NCBI RefSeq assembly: GCF_050624435.1
Contig: NC_134531.1
Coordinates: forward strand, 253,408,812 to 253,472,811
Length of the DNA: 64,000 nucleotides
Direction of reading: 5' to 3'
DNA from: Tenrec ecaudatus
Lineage: Eukaryota; Chordata; Mammalia; Afrosoricida; Tenrecidae
Under the pieces are notes generated by a model. That model did no database searches. It worked only from the letters and a program-made list of their open reading frames with translations, and had not been told where the DNA came from. Below, piece by piece: positions 1 to 11,680 of this stretch; positions within the stretch are counted from its first letter, which is position 1, and each line of letters starts with the position of its first letter. Made by a program: the position numbers and the translations under genes.

Positions 1-1269
1 CAGATCTACCATAATAGTAAGTGATTTCAATACACCACTCTCAAAGAAAAGAAACAGAAGAGCTGAATAACTCAACGACTTAGATGTGTACAGAGCTCTC
101 CAACCAACATCAAAAAAATTATGTATTCTTCTCCAATGTACATGGCTAATATTCTAGAATAGATCTCATGCTGGGCCATAAAGCAAATCAGAAAATTCGA
201 GCACACAGAGATTATTCAATCCATCTTCTCTGACTACAGTTTCATAAAGCTGGAAATAAAAAATATAAAGAATAAAAGAACAAACACAAACACTTGGAGA
301 CTCAACAACACACTACCCCAAAAAAGATTGGGTAATAGCCCAAATAAGAAAGGAAATTAAGAAGTTCCTAGAAACTAATGAGTGATAACACAGTATACTA
401 AACCTATGGAACACAAGAAAAGCAGTTGTCAGAGAGGATTTTATTACAATTAATACATGCATGGTAGAAAGGAGAAAATTATGGTCAGCACCTTACTCAG
501 CATCTCCAGCATTTAGAACAGGGTCAACAGCATAAACCTTCCAAAAGCAAAAGAAAAGAAATCATAAAATTATAGGAGAAATAAATGAACAGGGAAACAG
601 AAAAACAATGGGGGAAATATCAACAAAGCAAAAAGTTGGTTCTTTGAAAGGATCAACAAACTTAACAAAGGAAAAGGAGAAGATGGCAATATCTAAAATT
701 GGGGCTGAAACAAGGAAAGTTTCATCAGACACTAATGAAATTAAAGGATTAATAATACCATATTATGAAAGACATATTCCAGCAAATTCAATAATCTGGA
801 TGACATGAACAAATATGTAGAAAATCCCCCTCTCCACAAATTAACACATATGAACATTCAGAACTTGAACAGACTCATAGCAAAAGAATAAATACATTAA
901 GAAACTCCCAACTTAAAAAAAAAATCCCAGTCTAGATGGTTTCACAGGAGAGTTCTACCAAGTATTCAGAGAAGAGCTGACACCAATCTTACACAAACTC
1001 TTCCAGAACAGAAAGGGACAGCAAACTCCCAAACTCATTCTGTAAAGCCAGCATAACCGTGATACCAAAACCAGGCAAAGATCACAGAATGAGAGAGAAC
1101 TACAGACCCTCATGCACATAGATGCAAAAATTCTCAAAAAAAATCTGGGCCAATAGAATCCAACAAGATGTCAAAAAAATAATGTCATGACCAAGTAGGA
1201 TACTACCAGGGATGTAGGGATGGTTCAACATTCAAAAAACAATTACTGTAATCAGCCACATCAATAAGG

Positions 1270-1525
1270 GTGAAGGGAGACATTGGACAGTTAAGAAATG
1301 AAAAAATAATAATTATTATAAATTATCATAGGTTTGTGAGGGAGGGAGACAGGGTGGGGGAAGGAAGGGGAAAATGAGGAACTGATACCAAGGGCTCAAG
1401 TAGAAATAAAATATTTTGAGAATGATTATGGTAACAAGTGTGCAAATGTGCTTGACACAATAGATGGATAGATGGATTGTGATGAGTTGTACAAGCCCCC
1501 AATAAAGTGATTAAAAAAAGAAAAA
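1270..1525 (+). mobile_element. Truncated L1 3' end
   Basis: Carries the G-rich GGGAGGGAGACAGGGTGGGG segment and the terminal CCCCCAATAAAGTGATT plus A-run that mark the 3' end of the dominant L1 family in this window. Inserted in the old L1 ORF2. Confidence 0.75.
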
Positions 1526-2410
1526 GTATAAGAACCATATAATCATATCAATTGATGTAGAAAGGTATTTGACAATATTCACCACCATTCCTAATAAAAG
1601 CTCTGAAGAAGATAGGATTAGAAGGCAAAACCCTCAGCACATTAAAGGTCATACATGAAAAACCATAGCTCAATGGAGAAAAGCTGAAAATATTTCCACT
1701 GACTAAGAGAACCTGACAAGGATTCCTCTCATTTCTATTTTTATTCAACGTAGTCCTGGAAGTCCTAGCTGGTACCATAAAACAAGGGCAAGAAATCAAG
1801 CGAGTCTAATTGAGCAAATATATCAAATTTTGCTATTTGCAGATGATATGATTTTATATGTGGAGAATTCTAAAGTGTCCAAAATAGGATACCTGGAAAC
1901 AATAGGGGAATTTAGTAGAGTAACATGACACAAGACAAACCAGCAGAAATCTATCAGATTCCTACATACTAGTGATGAGACTACTGCAAAGGATGTCAAG
2001 GAAATAATGCCATTCACAATAGACCCACAAAAACTGAAATACCTAGGAATAAGTCTAATTTAAAAAAATACCTGTATATAGAAATTTACAGAACATTACT
2101 ACAAGAAACAAAAAAGAGGTCTACACGAATAGAAGAACATCCCGTATTGGCATATCGAAGACTCAATATTGATGAAAATGTCAGTACTAGCTAAAGCAAA
2201 CTACAAATTCAATGCAATCCAGATGCAAGTTCCAGCACCATTCTTTAAAGAAATGGAAAAACTAATTACCAACTTCATGTGGAAAGAGAAGAAGCCCAGG
2301 ATAGGCAAAGAACGCAAAAAGAAGAAAAAAGTTAAAAGAAAAAAGAACAAAGTGTTTCACCACCTGACTCAAAATCTACCATGCAGCCACTGTTGTAAAA
2401 AAGAGCCTGG

Positions 2411-4600
2411 TTATCTGATCAGAGCACACAGGAGCAGATGAAGGGGCAGGAGGAGACAGTGGAACAGAGCCTGGCCCACGAGGCCATGAGGATGATGTTC
2501 CTGAGTAGAGCAGCCAGTCCACACAGAGAGAACAACATGGCTGGCCCTACTATGAGACATGATGCCCCTCAGTGACTAAGGGCGATACAGGGGACAGCAC
2601 CGGAGACACAGTGTGGGAATTGCACCTGACCTGATCCCACCACACCGAGGCAAAGCACTTGGGGAGTGCAGTGGAACAGCAAAGGAATGGAGTGGCAAGG
2701 TCCCCAGGGAATGCTGAAAGTGGACTTTGGGGCCAGGGCGAGGTGCCCCAACAGACTGGACTGGAAAACGCTCCTAAGGGCCTTCGATCCTTGAACGAAC
2801 TACAAGTCTTTCTTTTGTGAAGTGTTTTGTTTTGTTCTTTGTCAGTGGTTTGTTTTTGTTGTTTTGTTGTCTGATTGTATACTGTTGCTTTGTTTTCCTC
2901 TGTCTTGTTTTCGTGCTTGTTAGTGTCTCCACAGGTCTGTCTGAATAGGACAGGCTGGATGAACTATCTGGAGGAAAAACAATGGAACCGACAGTTCCGG
3001 GGGGAGAGACAGCTCCGGGTGGGGGAGGGGAAGGAGGGTAAGGAAGTGGTGTTAATAAACACAGGGACAAGGGAACAACATGGGATCCAAAATGGTAGTG
3101 AGGGGGGAGTGGCAGGCCTGATGGGGAAAGATCAAGGGTAAGGTTGCGTAGAGAAGAAGTATACCTGTAGCTTAGGTGGGGACGGAGCATGGTAGTGGGG
3201 CAGGAGGAAAGTCAAGGGAGAGGGAGGAAGGAGCTGGGAGTCAAGGGGCATATATGGAGGTCTAGACAAAGACATGTACATGCAAACATATATATGAGGA
3301 TGGGGAAATAGATCTAAGTGTCTACATTTAAAGGTTTAATATTAAGGTGGCTGAAGGACCTTGGACCTTTACTCAAGCACTCCCTCAATGCATGAATACC
3401 TTCTTTTATTAAATTGGAACTCTATGATGCTCACTTTCCCGACACAACTGCTGAAGCCAAAGTGGGTGAACAAGTAAATGTGGAGAAGAAAGCTGATGGG
3501 GCCCAGCTATCAAAAGAGATAGTGACTGGGGTCTTAAAGGCTTGAAGATAAACAAGCGGCCATCTAGCTCAGAAGCAACAAAGCCCACATGGAAGAACAC
3601 ACCAGCCTGGGTGATCAAGTGGTCCCAAAGGGATCAGTGATCAGGCATCAAAGAACAAAAAATCATCATATCATTGGCTGCACACCTCCATGATAGGATC
3701 GCTGAAGACAAATGGGTGCATAAGCAAATGTGGCGAAGAAAGCGGATGGTGCCCGGCTATCAAAAGAGATAGTGTCTGGGGTCCTAAAGGCTTGAAGGTG
3801 AACAAGCGGCCATCTAGCTCAGAAGCAAAAAAGCCCACGTGGAAGAAGCACACCAGCCAGTGCGATCACGAGGTGCCAAAGGGACCAGGTATAAGGCATC
3901 ATGCAAAAAAAAAAAAGAATATATGTATGGGTATATATATATATATATATATATTGAATGAAGGGGGAAGTGCAGAGTGGAGACCCAGGGCCCAAGTGTC
4001 GGCCACTGGAGATCCCCTTATAGAGGGGTTTAGGAGAGGAGATGGGTTAATTAGGGTGTGAGGTAGTACCAACGAAGAACACAGCTTTCCCCCAAATCCT
4101 GGATGCTTCCTCCCCCCAACTACCATGACCCGAATTCTGCCTTGCAGGGCTGGATAGGGCAGAGGTTGTACACTGGTACATATGAGGGCTGGAGGCACAG
4201 GGAATCCAGGGTGGATGATACCTTCAGGACCAAGGGTGTGAGGGGCGATGCTGAGAGAGTGTAGGGTGAGTGGGTGGGAAAGGGGGAACTGATTACAAGG
4301 ATCCACATGTGACCTCCTCCCTGGGAGAGGGACGGCAGAGAAGGGGGGGAAGGGAGACTCCAGATAGGGCAAGATATGACAAAATAACTATGTATAAATT
4401 ACCAAGGGCACATGAGGGAGGGGGGAGCGGGGAGGGAGGGGAAAAAAAAGAGGACCTGATGCAAAGAGCTTAAGAGGAGAGCAAATGCTTTGAGAATGAT
4501 TGGGGCAGGGAATGTATGGATGTGCTTTATACAATTGATGTATGTATATGTATGGATTGTGATAAGAGTTGTATGAGCCCCTAATAAAACGTTTAAAAAA
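2411..4600 (+). mobile_element. L1 3' UTR insertion, about 2.2 kb
   Basis: Flanked by a perfect target duplication AAGAGCCTGG at 2401-2410 and 4601-4610. Contains the long family-specific 3' UTR: two tandem about 240-bp units at about 3420-3655 and 3660-3895, a TA microsatellite at about 3937-3956, and a terminal CCCCTAATAAAACG plus A-tail. No ORF2 sequence is included. Confidence 0.9.
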
Positions 4601-6194
4601 AAGAGCCTGGTATTGGTACAATGCTAGGTACATGGACCAATAGATCAGGACAGAAACGCCAGAAATGAAAACATCCGCATACAGACAGCTAGTTTTTGAC
4701 AAAATCCCTAGAAGGATTAAATGGGAAGCAGATACCCTCTTCAGTAAATGGTGCTAAAAACCTGCAGAAGAATGAAACAAGACCCATATCTCACCCCTTG
4801 CACAAAAGCAAACTCAAGGTGGATCAAATACCTAATGTAAAACCCAAAGCTATTGGGACATCAATGAGAAAATAGGGACACATCTAAATCCCTTCTGCAG
4901 GAAATAAGCAGGGTGTAAGAGATAACAAAGGAAACACACTCCGTTGGAAGACAAAATTGATGAGTTGGACTTATTAAAAATAAAATATTTGTGTACGTTG
5001 AAAGACTTCATTAAATGTGTTACGAGAGAGCCCACAGATTGGAAAAACATATTTAGTAACAACATAATGGACAAAGGACCAATAAGTGAAATTGACAAAC
5101 CTACAAGAAAACAAAAACTAGTAGGACCTGAACAGATGATTCACAAAGGATGACAGATGAATGACTAATAACAAATGTTCCTATTCACTAACCGTACAGT
5201 AACTGCAAGTCAAAACAACCATGGTACCATCTAATACCCATAACTGTAACCCAATTTTTAAAAAGCTGAGAACAATAAATGTGTGTGGTGACATTGGAAC
5301 TCTTATCTACTGTTGGTTGGCTTGTAAATATGTACAGCCACTGTGGAAGATGACATAGCAATTCCTAAATCAGATGGTGATTGAAATAACATATGACCCA
5401 GCAATACTATTACTGGGCATATACCCAAAAGAAATAAGAAGCAGATCATGAACAGACATTATGTTCCCCCATGTTCATTGCAGAATAGTTCATAGTAGTA
5501 AGAATTCAGAAACAGCCTAAATTCCCATTAAAACTCTGGTATATACACACAATAAAATAGTATACATCCCTAAAAATCAGTTGTGAAACCATGAAACACC
5601 TCAAGACGTGGAGGGATCAGGAAGACATTATGAAGTTAGTCAATCACAAAAGAACAAACACTATACGAGTCCACTGTTATAGGAGCAAACAGCATGACAG
5701 GCACAAGCTCAGGCTTCTTTGGGCATCCAGTCTGCTGGATGGGATGCCAGACTGCCTGGTAGATGCTGACTCATACACCATCCACTCTAGGTCACTTGGC
5801 TGAAGGGTGCCTCATGTCAGTTGTGATCAAATGGTCAAGGGAGGGGGAGGGGATGTTGTTTATTGAGTGCCTGCCAGGTAAATCTATGATGAGATTACCC
5901 CGGACAGGTAGACAGCCCTATCAGAGGGCGAGAGAAACTGGTGGGTAAAACAAGTCAGGAGAGGGGAAAGGGAGCAAACATGTGTTGGTAGGGAAAGAGG
6001 GAGGACCTACCTCCAGTTGGGGGGAAAATGACTGAAAATACTTCGGGGGACACTAGGTAAGCAGAGTGTCTTTGGCAGTATGCAATGAATGAGCCACATT
6101 GACCCAAGCTTCTGGGTGCATCCTCTGGAGAACCCTGCGTAACACACTGGTCAAACTCATCCAGCCTATCATGGGGACAAAGACATGGCATCTT

Positions 6195-7586
6195 TTTTTT
6201 TTTTTAACAATTTATTGGGGCTGATACAATTCTTTTCACAATTCATACATATACATACATCAATTGTATAAAGCACATCTGTACAGTCTTTGCCCTAATC
6301 ATTTTTTTCTCTTTTCTTCTTTTACATTTTATTAGGGACTCAAACAACTCTTACCACAATCCATACATATACATACATCAATTGTATAAAGCACATCCAT
6401 ACATTCCCTGCCCCAATCATTCTCAAGGCATTTGCTCTCCACTTAAGCCCCTTGCATCAGGTCCTCTTTTTTCCCCCCCCCCTCCCTCCCCATTCCCCCC
6501 TCCCTCATATGCCCTTGGTAATTTATACATCGTTATTTTGTCCTATCTTGCCCTATCTGGAGTCTCCCTTCCCCCCTTCTCTGCTGTCCCTCTCCCAGGG
6601 AAGAGGTCACATGTGGATCCTTGTAATCAGTTCCCCCTTTCCAACCCACTCACCCTCCACTCTCCCAGCATCGTCCCTCACACCCTTGGTCCTGAAGGTA
6701 TCATCCACCCTGGATTCCCTGTACCTCCAACCCTCATATGTACCAGTGTACAGCCTCTGTCCTATCCAGCCCTGCAAGGTAGAATTCAGATCATGGTAGT
6801 TGGGGGGAGGAAGCATCCAGGATCTGGGGGAAAGCTGTGTTCTTCATCGGTACTACCTCACACCCTAATTAACCCATCTCCTCTCCTAAACCCCTCTATG
6901 AGGGGAACTCTATTGGCCGACACTTGGGCCTTGGGTCTCCACTCTGCACTTCTCCCTTCATTTAATATGATATATATATACATATATACACATACATATA
7001 TACATATACACATATATACACATACATACACACACTTATATCTTTTTTTTTTTTTTGCATGATGCCTTATACCTGGTCCCTTGGGCACCTCGTGATCGCA
7101 CTGGCCGGTGTGCTTCTTCCATGTGGGCTTATTTGCTTCTGAGCTAGATGGCCGCTTGTTCACCTTCAAGCCTTTAGGACCCCAGACACTATCTCTTTTG
7201 ATAGCCGGGCACCATCAGCTTTCTTCACCACATTTGCTTATGCACCCATTTGTCTTCAGTGATCCTATCATCGAGGTGTGCAGTCAATGATATGATTTTT
7301 TGTTCTTTGATGCCTGGTAACTGATCCCTTTGGGACCACTCGATCACACAGGCTGGTGTGTTCTTCCATGTGGACTTTGTTGCTTCTGAGCTAGATGGCC
7401 GCTTGTTTATCTTCAAGCCTTTAAGACCCCAGTCACTATCTCTTTTGATAGCCGGGCACCATCAGCTTTCTTCACCACATTTACTTGTTCACCCACTTTG
7501 GCTCCAGCCGTTGTGTCGGGAGAGTGAGCATCATAGAGTTCCAATTTAATAAAAGAAGGTATTCATGCATTGAGGGAGTGTTTGAG
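6195..7586 (-). mobile_element. L1 3' UTR insertion with a duplicated 3' tail
   Basis: Minus orientation, starting with a poly(T) run. Flanked by the perfect duplication GACATGGCATCTT at 6182-6194 and 7587-7599. The terminal tail is present twice, at about 6206-6303 and 6322-6425, with a pyrimidine-rich linker. The two 3' UTR tandem units follow at about 7055-7280 and 7290-7545. A TA/CA-rich microsatellite lies at 6966-7036. Confidence 0.9.
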
Positions 7587-7604
7587 GACATGGCATCTTG
7601 CTTC

Positions 7605-8062
7605 CATAAATGGTACAGTCAAAAAATCTTACCTATGAGCAATTCTGCTCTGTCACAGGGGTGACTGAATTGAAATTGAGTGTTAGCATCCAACAATACT
7701 CTTCCAAGATATTTCCAAATCAGTCAATTATTGAATGCCACCATAGCATATAATGTCTTATATGAAAATTACTATGTAGACTTCTAGATATGAAATCCAC
7801 TTGTGGCTTAGTGCTATAAACATAATGCTAATCTCAAGAGAAGTAGTTCAAACACACTAGCCAATTAATGGCAGTGATTTGGGTTGAGTTTGGCCATCAA
7901 GTCAATTTAGAATCTTAGTGTCCTTATAGAACAGAGTAGAACTGCATCCTTTGGGTTTCTGCAGCTTTAAATCATTATATGAGCAGAAAACATCTTTCTC
8001 CCAATGAGCGACTGGAATCTAATTTGTTGACCTTGACGTTAGCAGCTGATTTAATAACTGAA
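7605..8062. repeat. AfroSINE cluster of three partial copies
   Basis: About 7605-7692 is a plus-strand 3' portion. About 7800-7895 is a plus-strand copy whose head joins directly to the tail, so the middle is deleted. About 7898-8062 is a minus-strand copy with ACAGAGTAGAACTGCATCC and GTTGACCTTGACGTTAGCAG blocks typical of the family. Confidence 0.7.
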
Positions 8063-8239
8063 TACACCACCTGAAACTTTTTTATGATATTCCATATTAA
8101 GATGCACCAAATATTTTTAATTATCTGCAATTTTTCATTTCTGGAAGATTTTCTGTGGGAAAGCAGTATTTCTCACTTGACCAAAATCTGTGTACACAGT
8201 AGAGCAGCACAGGTCTAACACAGGGAGTTAGGCTATTTT

Positions 8240-8445
8240 TTTAACTCACATTCATGAGGGACATGCCAACTCACAGCGACCCTATAGGGTAGGGAAGAAA
8301 TGACCCTGTGGGTTTCTGTGTCTGTCACTCTTTACCGAAGTAGAAAGTCTGTCTTTCTCCCGCGGAGTGGCTGGTGGCTTTGAATTGTTGCCCTTGCTGT
8401 TAGCAGCCCATTGTGTAACCACTATGCCACCAGAGCAGTCAGGAA
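8240..8445 (-). repeat. AfroSINE
   Basis: The minus strand carries the family's landmarks: AACTCACAGCGACCCTATAGG, GGGTTTCTGTG, TTTCTCCCGCGGAGTGGCTGG, TTAGCAGCCCA and ACCACTATGCCACCAG. Near full length. Confidence 0.85.
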
Positions 8446-8869
8446 CTGCTGTATATATACAAATAATTTATGTAAATGTATACATGAATAATTTACATCT
8501 ATATCAGCCTTAATAACTTCCATTTATTAAATGGAAATTGAGAGAAGGTTATCTTGCAATTAGCAAGTTTTAACCAACAGAATATCAGCTAAAGCGGGAA
8601 AAAATGTTTCCAAGTATATCAGCTCTGGGCCCACGTCAAGTAAAAGATTTTACAAAACTGGATTTCTTCACATAATGCATAGTGCTCACCCTGATCACTC
8701 ACCCACGGTGACAGAGCAGAAACATGGCTAATCTGCAGGACTGGGATTTGCTCATGCAAACGGTGAGAAGTGACACACTTCCAAATTTGCTTTGAAAGTT
8801 AATGTTTTCAAAGCACCTTTAACCTCTCTACTTCTAAAGCTAGTAAAGGGGTTTATCAAGTCAAGGAGC

Positions 8870-9060
8870 CTTGGCAGAATAGTAGACTATAGATTGGAAC
8901 TCTAACCACAAGGTCACGGTTTGAAATCACTAGTTGTTCTGTGAGAGAAAGCTGAGACTTTCTGCTATCATAAAAATTGCGTCTTGGAAATTAAGGGGAC
9001 AGGTATATCATGTCGATAGGGTTGCTATCAGTCGGAATCAACTTGAGGGCAGTGAGTTTG
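8870..9060 (+). repeat. AfroSINE
   Basis: Plus-strand copy ending TATCAGTCGGAATCAACTTG then GGCAGTGAGTTTGG, the SINE's conserved 3' end. It abuts the truncated 3' side of the first OR pseudogene. Confidence 0.8.
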
Positions 9061-9094
9061 GATTTATCAGAGAAATTAAAATAATGTAATTTAT

Positions 9095-10304
9095 AGATCA
9101 TATTTTGTCCTAATCTTCAGCTAGGCTGATACAAGGTTCAAATATACGAAGAAGAAAATACCATAGTCAAGAAGACAGAGAGCAGATGGAGAGTGTATAT
9201 GGAGTAGAATTTGTCTATTTCTAACTTTTATAAGGATGTCAAAGAGGACCTGAGTATAAAACATTATAGTGGTCATTAAAGTGGACATTTCTATAAATGC
9301 ATCAAAAATAAATAGTATCAGTGCATAATAATATTAATCATTGCAGATTTCAATAGTTGTAATATTTCACAGTAGAAATAATTAATTATAATGTAGTTTT
9401 GCTAAAATTTAACAACTTACCATTTGATCGCCCTTTTGACCCATTTTAAATTTGTTCTAGGTTTTAATATATTTTGCTTTATTCTAAATTGAGATTTTCC
9501 TCTATTTTACTTCGCTATTATTGTTAGGTTTTGTTTTAATACTTTTCTGCATATTAAATCCAGGATAGGTCAATCTATGAAGACAGTAACTGGATTAATG
9601 GTTTCTTGGTATGGCAGAGGAGGTTGGAGGGAAATGGTTGTAGGAAAAATAGAAATGTTTATAAGAATGAAGAAAATGTTTTAAAATTGATTTGTGAAGA
9701 TAATTGTACAATTCTTCTTGATGTGATTGACCTATTGAATTGTACAGTTTATTAATTATATGCCAATTAAACTGCTTAAATTAAAAAAGAAATAATTATA
9801 TTAGACCTGCATGAAATTATTCTTACTAACAAAACCACAGAAATCAAGGGATGCAGAAAATCAAGAGCAAGTAAAATATTATCAACTGAGCGCAGTCTGT
9901 TGGACATCACTACAGAATAAAGCAAAATGTTACATTTAGCTACATGTCTGTCATACACTATCATCTTAAGTAGGAACCAGCCTTTAGTGACCCTGGAAGC
10001 AAAAAAAAAACTGAGTTACACACTGATCCAGAAATATCATTGTAATTTTGTCTAAGAAATTGACCAGCATCTTAGGGGGTCACAGAGATTGATACAAGCA
10101 TCTGAAAAGGCTAAACTGACAATGAATAAGAACATGGGCAAATAAAGTTGGGGTCTTTCTATATAGGAACAATCAGTCTCAGATTCCTTATCACAGTGAA
10201 GGGTTAGACCAATAGGAACACGTGCAACAGGGGCCCTGCTAAGATGTGAGAACAAAGCTCTATGAGAACAAATTCTTTCTTGACGTGTCCATCCCTGCCA
10301 ATCA
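9095..10304 (-). pseudogene. OR5AC-like olfactory receptor pseudogene, split by a retroelement
   Basis: The minus strand aligns by eye with both intact OR genes. About 9095-9390 matches the TM5 to TM7 part and 9790-10304 matches TM4 back to the N-terminus. The [10 protein letters not shown] motif is still readable as MIVYDRHVAKC near 9930-9964. Multiple indels break the frame, and a poly(A)-ended insertion at about 9391-9786 separates the halves, flanked by GAAATAATTA-type duplications. The far C-terminus is missing where an AfroSINE abuts. An AG|TGATTGG acceptor block remains at 10304. Cannot encode a receptor. Confidence 0.85.
9391..9786 (+). mobile_element. Poly(A)-ended retroelement fragment in the OR pseudogene
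   Basis: Ends GCCAATTAAACTGCTTAAATT plus an A-run and is flanked by GAAATAATTA-like duplications. The same 3' end recurs at about 27395-27680, 51940-52400 and 53255-53445. Most likely the 3' UTR of an older afrotherian LINE. The family name is not known to me. Confidence 0.6.
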
Positions 10305-10674
10305 CTGTATACAGAATAGTGAAGAATACGGTGACTAAAATAGTACAGAACAGTGTCATTTTAGTTTTACCTTGTGTTTCCTATGTAATTATTGGGTTTT
10401 TGTGTTTAACTTTCATCCTTGAGTAAGGTATAGCTACAAATGCTGAGTTTAGGTATCTGATCCTAAAATGAGGTTGGATGGAGGTAGAGGATTTGATATA
10501 AACATAAATATTTGAAATGACATTGAAATTATTATTTTAATGCATCTACAGATGAGATGGACTAACAATATAATACAGGCTTAGCTATGTAATATTTTCC
10601 CCATGGTGGGGAAATTTTGCAAGATGGTAAATTCATGTGGGAAATACTCAAGTTGTACTTTTACAACGTTTACT
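10305..10674. other. Unannotated intergenic stretch
   Basis: AT-rich sequence with no repeat, gene or RNA that I recognise. It would be the 5' intron or flank of the first OR pseudogene by comparison with the intact copies. Confidence 0.4.
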
Positions 10675-11680
10675 CAGTCGGAAGTCACATGTGAACAATT
10701 GGTGGCCTGTTTCACAGTCAGCTCCTGATCGCTTTTTGGAGGTTGATGTTGAGTTTCTCCATCTCCTTGTAGCCAATTTGATTCCTGCATATTCTGTTTG
10801 GTGAGGTCCAGTTGTACAAGTACTCTTTTTTTTAATTAAATACTTTTATTGGGGGCTCTTACATCTCTTATCACAATCCATACATTCATCCGTTGTGTCA
10901 AGCACATTTGTACATATGTTGCCATCATCATTTTCAAAACATTTTCTTTCTATTTGAGCCCTTGTTTCATTTCTATTAAGCTCCTCATTTTTCCCCTCCC
11001 TCCCTCATGAACCCTTGATAAATTATAGATTATTATTTTCCTATCATACATTGTCCTCTGTCACCCTTCACCTACTTTTCTGTTGTTTGTCCCCCTGGGA
11101 AGGGGGTTATATATTGATCATTGTAGTTGATTCCCCCTTTCTCACCCCTCTTTCCCCTTATCCTCTGGCGTCTCTATTCTCATTGTTGGCCCATTAAAGA
11201 AATAGAAGAAAGTTGTAAGTTTCATCGGTGCTATACTGCACCCTGACTGACTCATCTCTTCCTTGTGACCTTTCTGTGAGTAAATGTCCAATTGTCTACA
11301 GATAGGCTTTGGGTCCCCACTCTACACTCCCCCTTATTCACAATGATATGATTTTTTGTTTTGGGTCTTTGATGCCTGATACCTGCACACAGGTTGGTGT
11401 GCTTCTTCCATGTGGGCTTTGTTGCTTCTCAGCTAGATGGCTGCTTATTTATCTTCAAGCCTTTAAGACCCCAGATGCTCTATCTTTTGATAGCCAGGCA
11501 CCATCAGCTTTCTTCACCACATTTCCTTATGCACCCATTTTGTCTTCAGTGATCTTGTCAGGAAGGTTAGCATCACAGGATGCCAAATTATTAGAACAAA
11601 GTGTTCTTGTGTTGGGGGAGTTCTTTTACAAGTACTATTAATATGGTTGAAAAAATGGCATTTGCAATGAAGAACTTGTT
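10675..11680 (-). mobile_element. RTE LINE fragment with an L1 insertion
   Basis: Minus-strand RTE sequence at 10675-10824 and 11627-11680 (ending TTTGCAATGAAGAACTTG). It is split by an L1 3' end at 10825-11626. A second RTE begins immediately at about 11681. Confidence 0.75.
10825..11626 (-). mobile_element. L1 3' UTR insertion
   Basis: Poly(T)-led minus-strand L1 3' end flanked by a perfect 10-bp duplication TACAAGTACT at 10815-10824 and 11627-11636. The 3' UTR has a single copy of the about 240-bp unit. Confidence 0.88.

Larger units (their letters stand above)
1..6181 (+). mobile_element. Old L1 LINE (ORF2 remnant plus 3' end), split by two younger L1 pieces
   Basis: The L1 ORF2 reading direction is plus. 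Endonuclease-to-RT linker sequence lies at 1-600. The RT active-site F-A-D-D codons are at 1836-1847, and the C-terminal ORF2 block with a DPAILLLGIYP-like stretch is near 5395-5430, running to about 5650. 3' UTR-like sequence continues to about 6181. Many stops and frameshifts mean it is dead. Younger L1 3' fragments sit at about 1270-1525 and 2411-4600; host sequence resumes after each. Confidence 0.8.

Noticed and set aside
3420-3900. CRISPR-like or satellite array
   Set aside because: Only two units of about 240 bp, and they recur in other L1 3' UTRs. This is a LINE feature.
6382-7062. 226-codon open frame
   Set aside because: It lies entirely in the L1 3' UTR. The same proline-rich frame recurs in other L1 copies, and low-complexity C-rich DNA explains its openness.
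8240-8445. tRNA gene
   Set aside because: The tRNA-like promoter blocks belong to an AfroSINE. No cloverleaf with acceptor stem is present.
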